The notes under the pieces: generated by a model
What the model saw: only the letters and a program-made list of their open reading frames with translations
The model's database searches: none
Told to the model about the DNA's origin: nothing
Shown: one piece after another, positions 1 through 6,089 of the stretch
Layout of the letters: each line of letters begins with the position of its first letter
Position numbering within the stretch: the stretch's first letter is position 1
Made by a program: the position numbers and the translations under genes
Assembly (NCBI GenBank): GCA_008636095.1
Contig: VSJD01000323.1
Coordinates: 1 to 10,000, forward strand
Source: Kiritimatiellota bacterium
GTDB lineage: Bacteria > Verrucomicrobiota > Kiritimatiellia > JAAZAB01
Reading direction: 5' to 3'
Length of the DNA: 10,000 nt

Positions 1-57
1 GCATACCTGATGTTTTTTGTCTCCCAAATCCATCCCGATCGTGATACCTTTTTTCAT
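1..57 (-). CDS. IS110-family transposase, N-terminal fragment (cut by window edge)
   Basis: Nineteen codons are visible on the minus strand, reading MKKGITIGMDLGDKKHQVC. This is the characteristic start of IS110-family DEDD transposases, in which the Asp of the MDLGD motif (D10 here) is the first catalytic residue of the RuvC-like domain. A good Shine-Dalgarno, AAGGAG (minus strand, 65-70), lies 7 nt before the ATG and supports this start. The family excises and inserts its element as a double-stranded circle, guided in studied members by a bridge RNA encoded in the non-coding end. The rest of the gene lies outside the window, so whether the element is intact cannot be judged. Family assignment rests on a short but distinctive motif. 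Confidence 0.85.
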   Translation of the reverse strand, partial: MKKGITIGMDLGDKKHQVC

Positions 58-111
58 GGCTGGTCTCCTTATGCGTTATGGCCTACCAAGGCCGTTTTAA
101 CTTTGAGCGTG

Positions 112-117
112 ATTATA
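112..117 (-). promoter_or_regulatory. Possible -10 box for the IS110 transposase
   Basis: The minus strand reads a perfect TATAAT here, about 55 nt before the transposase ATG. It sits inside a small palindrome (GTGAT-TAT-ATCAC, 109-121) that could also bind a regulator. No convincing -35 box is seen 16-18 nt upstream, so the promoter call is tentative. Confidence 0.35.
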
Positions 118-183
118 TCACAGCTCGCAGATAGGGAGATCAGCCTTCTCATTTAACCTTTGCGGTTTCATGCTTTGGGCAGA

Positions 184-198
184 CCCGCCTCTGGCGGG
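184..198. repeat. Small perfect hairpin CCCGCC-TCT-GGCGGG
   Basis: A 6-bp GC stem with a 3-nt loop lies 20 nt upstream of the HIT gene start, between the IS110 end and the gene. It is followed on the plus strand by an AT-rich stretch rather than a pure T run, so it is a weak terminator candidate at best. It may instead be a dispersed palindromic repeat. Confidence 0.5.
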
Positions 199-218
199 AA
201 ATAATCTGAATATTTTTC

Positions 219-647
219 ATGAACTCCGACTGCATTTTTTGCAAGATCGTGGCGGGTCAACTGCCCTCCTGCAAGGTATATGAAGATGCTGACACGCTGG
301 CCTTCATGGATATCGGCCCGATTGTCCCCGGCCACACGCTGGTCATTCCCAAGCTACATGTTGATCCGTTGACGGCGGTACCCCCCGCAATCCTGCAAAA
401 GCTAATCCTCGTGGTACAGAACATTGCGAGGGCCCAGTTCAGCGCTTTCAAGGCCGACGGGGTCAACGTGATGCAGGCCAACGGTCGGGCAGCCGGACAG
501 GTGGTGCCCCATCTGCATTTTCACGTAATTCCCCGGTTCGCCACCGACGGCCACCACTGGAACTGGAAGCCGCGCACCTATGCAAAGAGCGCGGAAATGG
601 GTGCACTGGCAGAGAAGATCAAGGGCGCCTTGGCCGATCGAGCATAG
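219..647 (+). CDS. HIT-family (histidine triad) nucleotide hydrolase/transferase
   Basis: The 142-residue protein has the full HIT fold signature. CIFCKIVAGQLPS (residues 5-17) carries the paired Cys typical of zinc-binding HIT proteins, PGHTLVIPKLH (37-47) follows, and the histidine triad HLHFHVIPR runs from residue 98 to 106. By family analogy His100 is the catalytic nucleophile, and C5, C8, H47 and H98 are the likely zinc ligands. HIT enzymes hydrolyse nucleoside phosphoramidates or dinucleoside polyphosphates such as adenylyl-lysine or AppppA in the cytoplasm; the exact substrate cannot be read from sequence. Length is normal. No Shine-Dalgarno precedes the ATG, but the conserved Cys motif begins only four residues in, so the start is probably right. 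The TAG stop lies inside the left arm of the 645-885 repeat element. Confidence 0.93.
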   Translation: MNSDCIFCKIVAGQLPSCKVYEDADTLAFMDIGPIVPGHTLVIPKLHVDPLTAVPPAILQKLILVVQNIARAQFSAFKADGVNVMQANGRAAGQVVPHLHFHVIPRFATDGHHWNWKPRTYAKSAEMGALAEKIKGALADRA

Positions 648-885
648 CCGCAAAAAGGCGCAAAAAGCACAAAGAAAGATTTTTTTCGCCCGCGAACCAC
701 GCGAAAGGAACGCGAAATATGATTCTTGGGATAATTCAAATCACTTTTAACTCGTTTACCGATCTATTTATATAAAATTAAAATCAGATCCTGTTCGTGT
801 TCCTTTCGCGTGGTTCGCGGGCAATAGTCTTCATTCTGTTTTGCCATCGTGTTTAGCGGATTAATTTTGCGCATTTTTGCGGCTA
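645..885. repeat. Nested inverted-repeat element (MITE-like) between two genes
   Basis: Two pairs of inverted arms are nested. The outer arms are 645-665 and 865-885 (20 of 21 bases complementary). The inner arms are 688-716 and 794-822 (28 of 29 complementary), around a 77-nt AT-rich core (717-793). The spacers between outer and inner arms differ in length (22 and 42 nt). No ORF of note lies inside. The element fills almost the whole gap between the HIT and Minf_1886-family genes, and its left tip supplies the HIT stop codon. It looks like a non-autonomous palindromic element or a cargo-less remnant; no target-site duplication is obvious. Confidence 0.8.
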
Positions 886-900
886 ATATTGGTTTATCCC

Positions 901-1329
901 ATGCGAAAAATCACCTTTGAAGAAGCCGTGGCACAGATTTTGAAGGAAGATCCTCGTTACGCTCCGGAGGCCTATCATTTTATCCGGGAAGCGCTGGATT
1001 TTACCACCCGGTCGCTGAAAAAACCAACGGAAGGTACGGGGCGCCATGTAAGCGCCGCCGAACTGCTGGAAGGCATCCGTCAGTACGCGCTCAAGGAATA
1101 TGGTCCCCTGGCCATGACGGTGTTACAATCCTGGGGTATCCGGCAATGCGCGGACTTCGGCCAGATCGTGTTCAACCTGGTTAACAAAAAATTTTTGGGT
1201 AAAACCGATGATGATTCCGTACACGACTTCGACCGCGGTTATGATTTTGCAACCGCATTCCGCACGCCGTTTGCGCCGGTGAAGAAGAAGAAATGCAGAT
1301 CCGCACCCCAACGGGGTGCCACGTCATAG
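901..1329 (+). CDS. Minf_1886-family conserved protein of Planctomycetes/Verrucomicrobia
   Basis: The 142-residue protein matches the pattern I know for the TIGR04138/Minf_1886 family: DPRYAPEAYHFIREALDFTT (residues 17-36), GRHVSAAELLEGIRQYALKE (47-66), WGIRQCADFGQIVFNLV (78-94) and a GYDFATAF motif near the end. Function is unknown; the family is largely confined to PVC bacteria, which makes it a lineage marker. A TTG at 877 in the same frame would add eight residues from the flanking repeat; the ATG at 901 is preferred because the conserved region begins right there. No Shine-Dalgarno is seen. The last twelve or so residues (CRSAPQRGATS) after a Lys run are encoded by the adjacent hairpin repeat, and the TAG stop lies inside its inverted arm, so this tail is probably not ancestral. 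Confidence 0.9.
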   Translation: MRKITFEEAVAQILKEDPRYAPEAYHFIREALDFTTRSLKKPTEGTGRHVSAAELLEGIRQYALKEYGPLAMTVLQSWGIRQCADFGQIVFNLVNKKFLGKTDDDSVHDFDRGYDFATAFRTPFAPVKKKKCRSAPQRGATS

Positions 1330-1441
1330 CCCAGGGTGCAACCCTGGGATTGTGAAACGGAAAACGCAAAAACCCCGCACCCGCCGGGGTGCATGCGGAT
1401 GGTTTTGGGTTCAAATTCCCAGGGTTGCACCCTGGGCTATG
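1303..1441. repeat. Palindromic repeat element with 25-bp perfect inverted ends
   Basis: The inverted ends 1325-1349 and 1417-1441 are perfect complements, and each also folds on itself (CCCAGGG-5 nt-CCCTGGG at 1330-1348 and 1418-1436). Two related GC hairpins accompany them: GCACCCC-AAC-GGGGTGC at 1303-1319, inside the preceding gene, and GCACCC-GCCG-GGGTGC at 1377-1392. The layout resembles paired REP/BIME-type sequences. It supplies the stop codon of the Minf_1886-family gene. Confidence 0.8.
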
Positions 1442-1494
1442 ATCCTGCGTCGCCAGAGGCTATGCAGGATACGTGTTGGACGCCGTTGGCGTCC
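1442..1494. repeat. Two further hairpins before the M16 gene
   Basis: ATCCTGC (1442-1448) pairs with GCAGGAT (1464-1470) around a 15-nt loop, and GGACGCC-GTT-GGCGTCC (1478-1494) forms a 7-bp stem with a 3-nt loop. The second is followed on the plus strand by CAAAAA, not T, so it would act as a simple terminator only on the minus strand, where no gene ends. They lie just upstream of the chosen M16 start, which has no visible Shine-Dalgarno. Confidence 0.5.
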
Positions 1495-1511
1495 CAAAAA
1501 CGACAAACAAA

Positions 1512-4337
1512 ATGCAAACATTACGTTCTTGGTTCGGTGTCCGGTCCCTGCTTCGCTCGTGGAGCTACGCAGGGCAGGCCGTCGTCTGTCGTCTGTTGAC
1601 TCTGACATTCTGCATTCTGCATTTTGCATTCTGCATTTCCGCCTGTGCCACGGTGCAGGCAGAGGCCGCTCTCGATCAGGTTGCAACCGGCGTGAACCGA
1701 TTCGTGCTGGATAATGGGCTGATCGTGCTCACGCGCGAGGATGCCAGCGCGCCCGTGGTGTCCATCCAAATCTGGGTCGGCGCCGGCGCCGTGCACGAGC
1801 AGGAATTCCTGGGCGGGGGCCTTTCGCACCTGATCGAACACATGATTTTCAAGGGTACCCCGAAGCGGCCGCCGGGCGACATCAGCCGGACCATCAACGA
1901 CCTGGGCGGTACGATTAACGCTTACACCTCCCTGGATCGCACGGTTTTCCTGGTGGATATCCCGTCCGCGCACTGGTCAACCGGCCTGGCCGTGCTGGCC
2001 GATGCCGTGATGAACGCTTCCTTCCCGGACGACGAATGGCGGCGCGAGAAAGACGTTATCCGCCGCGAAATGGCCATGGGCAAAGACAACCCGGAACGGC
2101 GGGTATCCGAACTCCTGTGTCAAACGGCCTACAGTGCGCATCCCTATCGGGTTCCCGTAATCGGCTACGAGGATATTTTCAAAACACTGACTCGCGCCGA
2201 TCTGCTTGCCTTTTTTCGCCGCCATTACATGCCCAACAATATGATCGTATCCATCGTGGGTGATGTGCGCGGGGCCGACGTCCGCGCCGAGGTCCAAAAA
2301 CAGTTTGCCGATTACCCGCGCCGTGCTTATCCACCGGTGGTCCTGCCCTCCGAGCCAAAGCAGATCGGCCTGCGCACCGCCCGCCAGACGGGCGCCTGGA
2401 CTGTTGCGCGCCTGGAATGGGCCTGGCACACCGTGCCCTTGAGCCATCCTGACGCGCCGGCCCTGGATCTGCTGGCGGCGATCGTCGGCCAGGGGCGCAG
2501 TTCGCGCCTGGTCCATGCAATCAAGGAAAACCAAAAGTTAGTCTCCCAGATTGAGGCTTGGTCGTTCACTCCCCGCGAGGCCGGCCTTTTCGGCATCAGT
2601 GCCGTGTTCGATCCGACGAACGAGCCGGCATTAGCCCTGGCACTGGAAGGGGAAATTGCGCGCTGGACAACCACGCCGTTCAGCCCGGAGGAAATCGAAA
2701 AAGCGCGCCGGCAGATGCTGACCGGGACGCTCAGCGCATTTCAGACGATGCACGGCCAGGCCGACCAATTCGCCTCGGGCGAATTTTATACCGGTACGCC
2801 CGCTTTCTTCCAGGTATACCTGCGTCGCCTGCGCGACGTAACCCCCGTATCCCTGGCCGGCGTTGTGCGCCGCTACCTGACGCCGGATAACCTGACCAAG
2901 GCAGTGCTTCTGCCCGCGGAGGCCGGACGACGGACGGCGGACGACAGACCGGAGGACGGAGGTCAGAGATCAGAGGTCAGAAATCAGCAAACATCGAACA
3001 TCCAACATCGAACATCCAACGCCGAAGGTCTGAAGATAGATGCCGGACCGAACGCCGAACACCGAACACCGAACACCGATGTTCAGAAGACGATCCTGGC
3101 CAGCGGACTGGTCCTGCTGACGCGCGCGGACCACAAACTGCCCTTTGTTGATTTTCAGGTAGCCTGCGGCGGCGGCCTGTTATTTGAAAATGAAAGCAAT
3201 AACGGCATTTCATCCCTGATGGCCGAGTTGATGACGCGCGGCACCGCGCGGCGTTCAGCCCAGAAAATTGCCGGGGTGGTGGAATCCCGCGGCGGAAGTC
3301 TTGCGGCGTTTGCGGGGCAAAATAGTTGTGGTCTAAAGGCGCGCTGTCTGAAGGAAGACGCCGGGACTTTTATGGACCTGCTGGCGGATTGCCTGCTGAA
3401 TCCCGCTTTTGCGACAGACGAAGTGGCAAAACAAAAGACGATCCAACTGGCCGCGATTAAACAACAGCGCGAATCACCCATGTTCCTGGCCCAGGAAGCT
3501 CTGCGCCAGGTCCTGTTCCCGGGGCATCCCTATCGCTTCAGCCCCGAGGGTACGTTCCCCTCGGTCCAGGCATTGTCCCAACAAGCTTTGCGGGACTATC
3601 ATGCCAAAACGGTGGTAAGCGGCAACGCCGTACTGGCCATCTTTGGCGACATCACAGCGGACGACGCCCGCGCCCTGGCCGAGCGGTTTTTGGACCGGTT
3701 TCCCGCGAGAGTGCGTCCGGCACTGGAACACAAAGCAAGCCAGCCGATTTTGCCTCAGCAGGTGACCCGCACAGTCCCCAAAGCGCAAACCATCATATTA
3801 ACCGGGTTTCCGGGAATTGATTTAAAAGATCCCCGCCGCGACGCGTTAGATATTCTACAGAAAGCCATGAATGGACTTTCCTCTGATCTTATGATACGCA
3901 TTCGGGATGAACAGGGCCTGGTGTATTACACCGGCGTTATGCAAAGAGCGGGTTTGGAACCGGGATTCCTGGCCCTCTATGCGGGCACGCATACGGGCGC
4001 GGTGGACCGTGTTCAGGGCCTGATGCAGGATGAAGTCCGGCGGGTAACGACCCAGGGCCTGCGTGTCGAGGAGTTTGAGCGCGCCCGGGCGCAACTCATC
4101 GCCGATCATCAGCAAAGCCTGCAACTGAACGGGGAAATCGCCCTCGAATGCGCCCTCAACGAGTTATACGGCCTGGGCTATGGCTACAGTTTTACATTGG
4201 AACAGCGCCTGCGGGCCTTGACGCCGGAAGACGTGCGCCGGGCCGCGGCGACGTTGCTGACGCCGGAGAAATGTGTAAACGTTGTGGTGCGACCGGACAA
4301 ATCGAATGCAGAATTAAGAATGCAGAATGCAGAATGA
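1512..4337 (+). CDS. Two-module M16 (pitrilysin/PqqL-like) zinc metalloprotease, predicted lipoprotein
   Basis: The 941-residue protein holds two M16 halves. The N-terminal half has the inverted zinc motif HLIEH (H106, E109, H110) and a third ligand, E186 in VIRREM, 76 residues after H110, the family spacing; it should be an active peptidase. The C-terminal half starts near T527 (ILASGLVLLTR) and has lost the motif (S568, A571, E572 at the equivalent places), but keeps the substrate-handling region GLVYYTGV. Active plus inactive halves fused in one chain are known for PqqL-type proteases, which degrade peptides in a closed chamber. Residues 28-44 are hydrophobic and end in a lipobox, ISAC (Cys45), predicting export and lipid anchoring. 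The ATG at 1512 is chosen over the GTG at 1473, which adds only hairpin-encoded residues. The linker (about 472-526), signal core and last ten residues are repeat-encoded. Its substrate is unknown. Confidence 0.92.
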   Translation: MQTLRSWFGVRSLLRSWSYAGQAVVCRLLTLTFCILHFAFCISACATVQAEAALDQVATGVNRFVLDNGLIVLTREDASAPVVSIQIWVGAGAVHEQEFLGGGLSHLIEHMIFKGTPKRPPGDISRTINDLGGTINAYTSLDRTVFLVDIPSAHWSTGLAVLADAVMNASFPDDEWRREKDVIRREMAMGKDNPERRVSELLCQTAYSAHPYRVPVIGYEDIFKTLTRADLLAFFRRHYMPNNMIVSIVGDVRGADVRAEVQKQFADYPRRAYPPVVLPSEPKQIGLRTARQTGAWTVARLEWAWHTVPLSHPDAPALDLLAAIVGQGRSSRLVHAIKENQKLVSQIEAWSFTPREAGLFGISAVFDPTNEPALALALEGEIARWTTTPFSPEEIEKARRQMLTGTLSAFQTMHGQADQFASGEFYTGTPAFFQVYLRRLRDVTPVSLAGVVRRYLTPDNLTKAVLLPAEAGRRTADDRPEDGGQRSEVRNQQTSNIQHRTSNAEGLKIDAGPNAEHRTPNTDVQKTILASGLVLLTRADHKLPFVDFQVACGGGLLFENESNNGISSLMAELMTRGTARRSAQKIAGVVESRGGSLAAFAGQNSCGLKARCLKEDAGTFMDLLADCLLNPAFATDEVAKQKTIQLAAIKQQRESPMFLAQEALRQVLFPGHPYRFSPEGTFPSVQALSQQALRDYHAKTVVSGNAVLAIFGDITADDARALAERFLDRFPARVRPALEHKASQPILPQQVTRTVPKAQTIILTGFPGIDLKDPRRDALDILQKAMNGLSSDLMIRIRDEQGLVYYTGVMQRAGLEPGFLALYAGTHTGAVDRVQGLMQDEVRRVTTQGLRVEEFERARAQLIADHQQSLQLNGEIALECALNELYGLGYGYSFTLEQRLRALTPEDVRRAAATLLTPEKCVNVVVRPDKSNAELRMQNAE
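1581..1638 (+). repeat. Repeat tracts encoding the M16 signal peptide
   Basis: GTCGTCTGTCGTCTGT (1581-1596) is followed by a tandem of ATTCTGC/ATTTTGC units (1607-1638). The second tract encodes residues 33-42, the hydrophobic core of the predicted signal peptide. The same unit appears in opposite orientation at the 3' end of this gene (4305-4339), and tracts related to the first appear reversed at 2926-2956. Confidence 0.75.
2926..3079 (+). repeat. Composite repeat tract encoding the M16 inter-module linker
   Basis: Four low-complexity families follow one another inside the open frame: GGACGACGGAC-type units (about 2926-2958), 7-nt AGGTCAG/AGATCAG units (2959-2987), AACATCGAACATCC units (about 2990-3026) and CCGAACACCGAAC units (3048-3079). 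They encode a polar, charged linker rich in Q, R, S, N and T between the two protease modules. The second and third families recur in the same order at 4905-5007. Confidence 0.85.
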
Positions 4338-4339
4338 AT
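4305..4339 (+). repeat. AATGCAGAATGCAGAAT repeat forming the M16 C-terminus and stop
   Basis: Units of AATGCAGA encode the last residues (NAELRMQNAE), and the TGA stop (4335-4337) falls at the repeat edge. This is the reverse complement of the tract at 1607-1638, so the coding region is bracketed by an inverted pair. Confidence 0.75.
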
Positions 4340-4430
4340 ACAGGAACCTTTCTGCTTTGTTTCCACGAGTCAATTTAAGGCAAAACATTACGCTTAACAA
4401 TCGCCGATTTCCGCGTTAGCGGATGCTATC

Positions 4431-4598
4431 GTGTGTCGAATTCGGGTGTCCGCGGAGTGGACTTCGGAAAAACAAGGCAAGCTTGGGCTGGATGCGGGTG
4501 CGCCGCGCGCAGCGCTATACTCGTGTATGCGCAAGCGCGGGAAACCCGCAGGCAGCCCAAGATCGCCGCAGCTTTTTTCGAACCGAATTCGATCACAC
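4431..4598. ncRNA. Candidate structured RNA or large palindromic element upstream of the DUF1844 gene
   Basis: This stretch folds almost end to end. The outer pairing is GTGTG (4431-4435) with CACAC (4594-4598), then TCGAATTCGG (4436-4445) with CCGAATTCGA (4583-4592), and TTCGGAAAAA (4463-4472) with TTTTTTCGAA (4573-4582, one G-U pair). The core stems are 4482-4490/4553-4561 (9 bp), 4493-4499/4544-4550 (7 bp), 4503-4508/4535-4540 (6 bp), 4512-4515/4529-4532 (4 bp) and 4517-4520/4525-4528 (4 bp), closed by a TCGT loop. A side hairpin can form at 4448-4462. It could be a leader RNA, a free small RNA or a DNA palindromic element; strand and function are unknown. It ends 26 nt before the Shine-Dalgarno of the next gene. 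Confidence 0.5.
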
Positions 4599-4624
4599 TG
4601 CCCGGAATGAAACATCACCATTCG

Positions 4625-4630
4625 AAAGGA
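4625..4630 (+). promoter_or_regulatory. Shine-Dalgarno AAAGGA fixing the DUF1844 start
   Basis: AAAGGA lies 8 nt before the ATG at 4639. It selects this start over an in-frame start at 4423 that would add 72 residues read from the structured non-coding element. Confidence 0.75.
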
Positions 4631-4638
4631 AGCCAACA

Positions 4639-5124
4639 ATGAACGAAGCCAAGCCTGATATCAACAAGGTCCTCTTCATGCACCTGGTCTCGATGCTGGC
4701 AATGTCGGCGATTCAGCAGATGGGCAAGCTGGTGGATCCAAACACTGGCAAGTCGGAAATTAACCTGGAGGCCGCCCAGGCCACGATTGACATGCTGGAC
4801 ATGTTGGAGGCCAGGACGCGCGGCAATTTGGACGCCGAGGAGACCAGACTGCTCAAAGACACGCTGATGAGCCTGAAGATGAATTATGTGGAAAGTAAGG
4901 ATCGGAAGTCAGAAGTCAGAGGTCAGAGGTCAGAGGTCAGCAGTCAGAAATCAGGTGGAAACGGAACAGAAAAGCAAACGCCCAACATCGAACATCCAAC
5001 ATCGAACGCCGACCTGTCCACCGAAGCCCGAAGGGCGAAGGCGGAAGGTCAGGAAAAAAGCGATCCGAAGTCAGCAAGCGCAGAAGAGGACAAGACGCCG
5101 AAGTATCACAAGAAGTACGAATAA
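4639..5124 (+). CDS. DUF1844 family protein with a repeat-encoded tail
   Basis: Residues 9-86 of this 161-residue protein fit DUF1844 (PF08899): an N-terminal helix FMHLVSMLAMSAIQQMGKLV, then DPNTGKSEINLEAAQATIDM, a helix ending LEARTRGNL, and DAEETRLLKDTLMSLKMNYV. The family is a small helical protein of unknown function, found in PVC and some other bacteria and usually about 90-120 residues long. The extra 75 residues here are low complexity and charged, and start exactly where two repeat families enter the frame (4905-4954 and 4984-5007). The first, a 7-nt unit, encodes a 7-residue periodic motif (RSEVRGQ-like). The tail ends in a Lys/Glu-rich stretch. No signal peptide is seen, so a cytoplasmic location is likely. 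The gene faces the lipoprotein gene convergently. Confidence 0.9.
   Translation: MNEAKPDINKVLFMHLVSMLAMSAIQQMGKLVDPNTGKSEINLEAAQATIDMLDMLEARTRGNLDAEETRLLKDTLMSLKMNYVESKDRKSEVRGQRSEVSSQKSGGNGTEKQTPNIEHPTSNADLSTEARRAKAEGQEKSDPKSASAEEDKTPKYHKKYE
4905..5007 (+). repeat. AGGTCAG and AACATCGAACATCC arrays inside the DUF1844 gene
   Basis: Seven units of a 7-nt repeat (variants of AGGTCAG) occupy 4905-4954. An AACATCGAACATCCAACATCGAAC tract follows at 4984-5007 after a 29-nt spacer. The same families in the same order and orientation sit in the M16 linker (2959-3026), where they are almost contiguous. Confidence 0.85.
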
Positions 5125-5210
5125 AGCGTTCTTGGTTTCGTATAACGAAGGTCTGGCCTCTGTCGTCAGGTAGGCTGTCTTCTCCGCTCCAGCATCCTTC
5201 TGATCAGGGA

Positions 5211-5247
5211 TGACCTCTGATTTCTGACCTCTGACCTCTGATTTCAG
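5211..5247 (-). repeat. AGGTCAG array at the 3' end of the lipoprotein gene
   Basis: The minus strand reads CTGAAATCAG followed by AGGTCAG-type 7-nt units, the same family as at 2959 and 4905 but in opposite orientation. Its first bases supply the TGA stop of the lipoprotein gene (5244-5246). The rest of the convergent gap (5125-5210) shows only a weak TTCGT-ATA-ACGAA hairpin and no clear terminator. Confidence 0.8.
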
Positions 5248-6080
5248 TTCGCCACCGCGCTCACGTCGGCTTCGTTGCCGGCGGCCTCGACGAATGTGGC
5301 TTTCATGGAGCGGCTCGTTAACGTGGTTGCGGTGGAGAGCGTTCCCTGCAGGACACCGACGAGCGTCACATTGTACCCCTGCGAAACGCCTGTGGCACTG
5401 AACTGGGCGATCACTGGTCCGGTGGTCGGCAAAATGACGTCGGGATCTTTGGCATCAATCGGCAACCCGCCCGTGGTTCGCACGGTACCCATGGTGCCTT
5501 CATACATGGCGCCGTTGCTGTCCGTGATCTGAAGCTTATTGCCTGTTTGATACACTATGAACGAGTAAATGGCATTCCCATGATTGCCTTGAATAGGAGT
5601 TACGATTGCATACTGATAAGTGGCCAGAATCTGGGTGCCGCTGGCCAGCGGCGCCGGGAAGTTCAACGCCCAGGCCCGGGTGCTGTAATTGAATGTACCG
5701 GTTGTGCCATCGGCCGGCGTGACCGTAAGCGAAACCGTGTCGGCCGTGGTACCGGCCGTGTCCGTGAAACGATAACCGCCGATAGTGAAAATGGTCAGCG
5801 ACCCGCGTACGGGCGTATACCCGGTCTGTCCGTTAAAGGCCGTTGTCGAGCCATCCCCGGTGGCCAGTAACTCGTCCGAAGCCGTATTGGTGACCGGCGC
5901 GGTCCCGGCGCCGAACTGGCGCACGAGCACATTGCCATCCGAGGCCTTGTAGGAACCGCTGAAGTCCACCCAGTTGCCGCTGTCATCCCACGAATCCACC
6001 CCGCTGCCCGCCGTCCATTCGCAACCGGTAAGGACACAAAGGCACAGGCTTAATGTGAGCCATGATATGAGTTTGGTCAT
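5244..6080 (-). CDS. Secreted lipoprotein of unknown function with a beta-rich module
   Basis: The 278-residue protein begins with a classic lipoprotein signal: Lys3, a hydrophobic stretch, and lipobox LTGC with Cys20 as the lipidated residue. A Gly/Ser/Asp-rich spacer follows. Residues about 75-158 (GDGSTTAFNGQ ... SGTQILATYQY) resemble a beta module seen in phage and surface proteins, with a G-x-x-x-Y-S-T-R turn followed by a strand pattern. The rest is Thr/Gly-rich with alternating hydrophobic residues, as in exported beta proteins. The start is set by Shine-Dalgarno AAGGGG (6090-6095) 9 nt before the ATG. A longer frame reaching 6167 would only translate the inverted-repeat arm. The neighbouring giant surface protein seems to carry a related module. 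I do not recognise a specific family. Confidence 0.8.
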   Translation of the reverse strand: MTKLISWLTLSLCLCVLTGCEWTAGSGVDSWDDSGNWVDFSGSYKASDGNVLVRQFGAGTAPVTNTASDELLATGDGSTTAFNGQTGYTPVRGSLTIFTIGGYRFTDTAGTTADTVSLTVTPADGTTGTFNYSTRAWALNFPAPLASGTQILATYQYAIVTPIQGNHGNAIYSFIVYQTGNKLQITDSNGAMYEGTMGTVRTTGGLPIDAKDPDVILPTTGPVIAQFSATGVSQGYNVTLVGVLQGTLSTATTLTSRSMKATFVEAAGNEADVSAVAN

Positions 6081-6089
6081 GATGTAATT

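Larger units (their letters stand above)
58..218. other. Non-coding end of the IS110 element and HIT gene leader
   Basis: No gene is seen here. In the IS110 group (IS621-like), the segment upstream of the transposase is the left end and encodes the bridge RNA, so part of this stretch may be such a guide; this is inference from family knowledge. Visible structures are a small hairpin GGCCT-ACCA-AGGCC (80-93) and a 6-bp hairpin at 184-198. The outer boundary of the insertion element cannot be placed, because IS110 elements lack clear terminal inverted repeats. Confidence 0.4.
4338..4638. other. Non-coding gap between M16 and DUF1844 genes
   Basis: Apart from the large fold at 4431-4598, this gap holds a small hairpin CCGC-GTTA-GCGG (4411-4422) and the DUF1844 ribosome binding site. 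No clear sigma-70 promoter pair or simple terminator for the M16 gene was found. Open frames here are shadows of the repeat. Confidence 0.6.

Noticed and set aside
1316..1714. Plus-strand frame of 132 aa spanning the hairpin cluster and the start of the M16 gene
   Set aside because: Its residues come from palindromic repeats and overlap the M16 signal region out of frame; no domain or ribosome binding site is seen.
4391..4421. attC-like pair GCTTAAC ... GTTAGCG suggesting an integron site
   Set aside because: The right box does not fit GTTRRRY, the span is only about 30 bp, and there is no cassette array or integrase nearby.
4482..4561. Compact fold considered as a tRNA
   Set aside because: It is one long hairpin with no T-arm or anticodon-arm arrangement and no conserved GTTC motif in the expected place.
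4905..5007. Tandem repeats that might be a CRISPR array
   Set aside because: Units are 7 nt or about 14 nt, contiguous and without unique spacers; they lie inside a coding frame.
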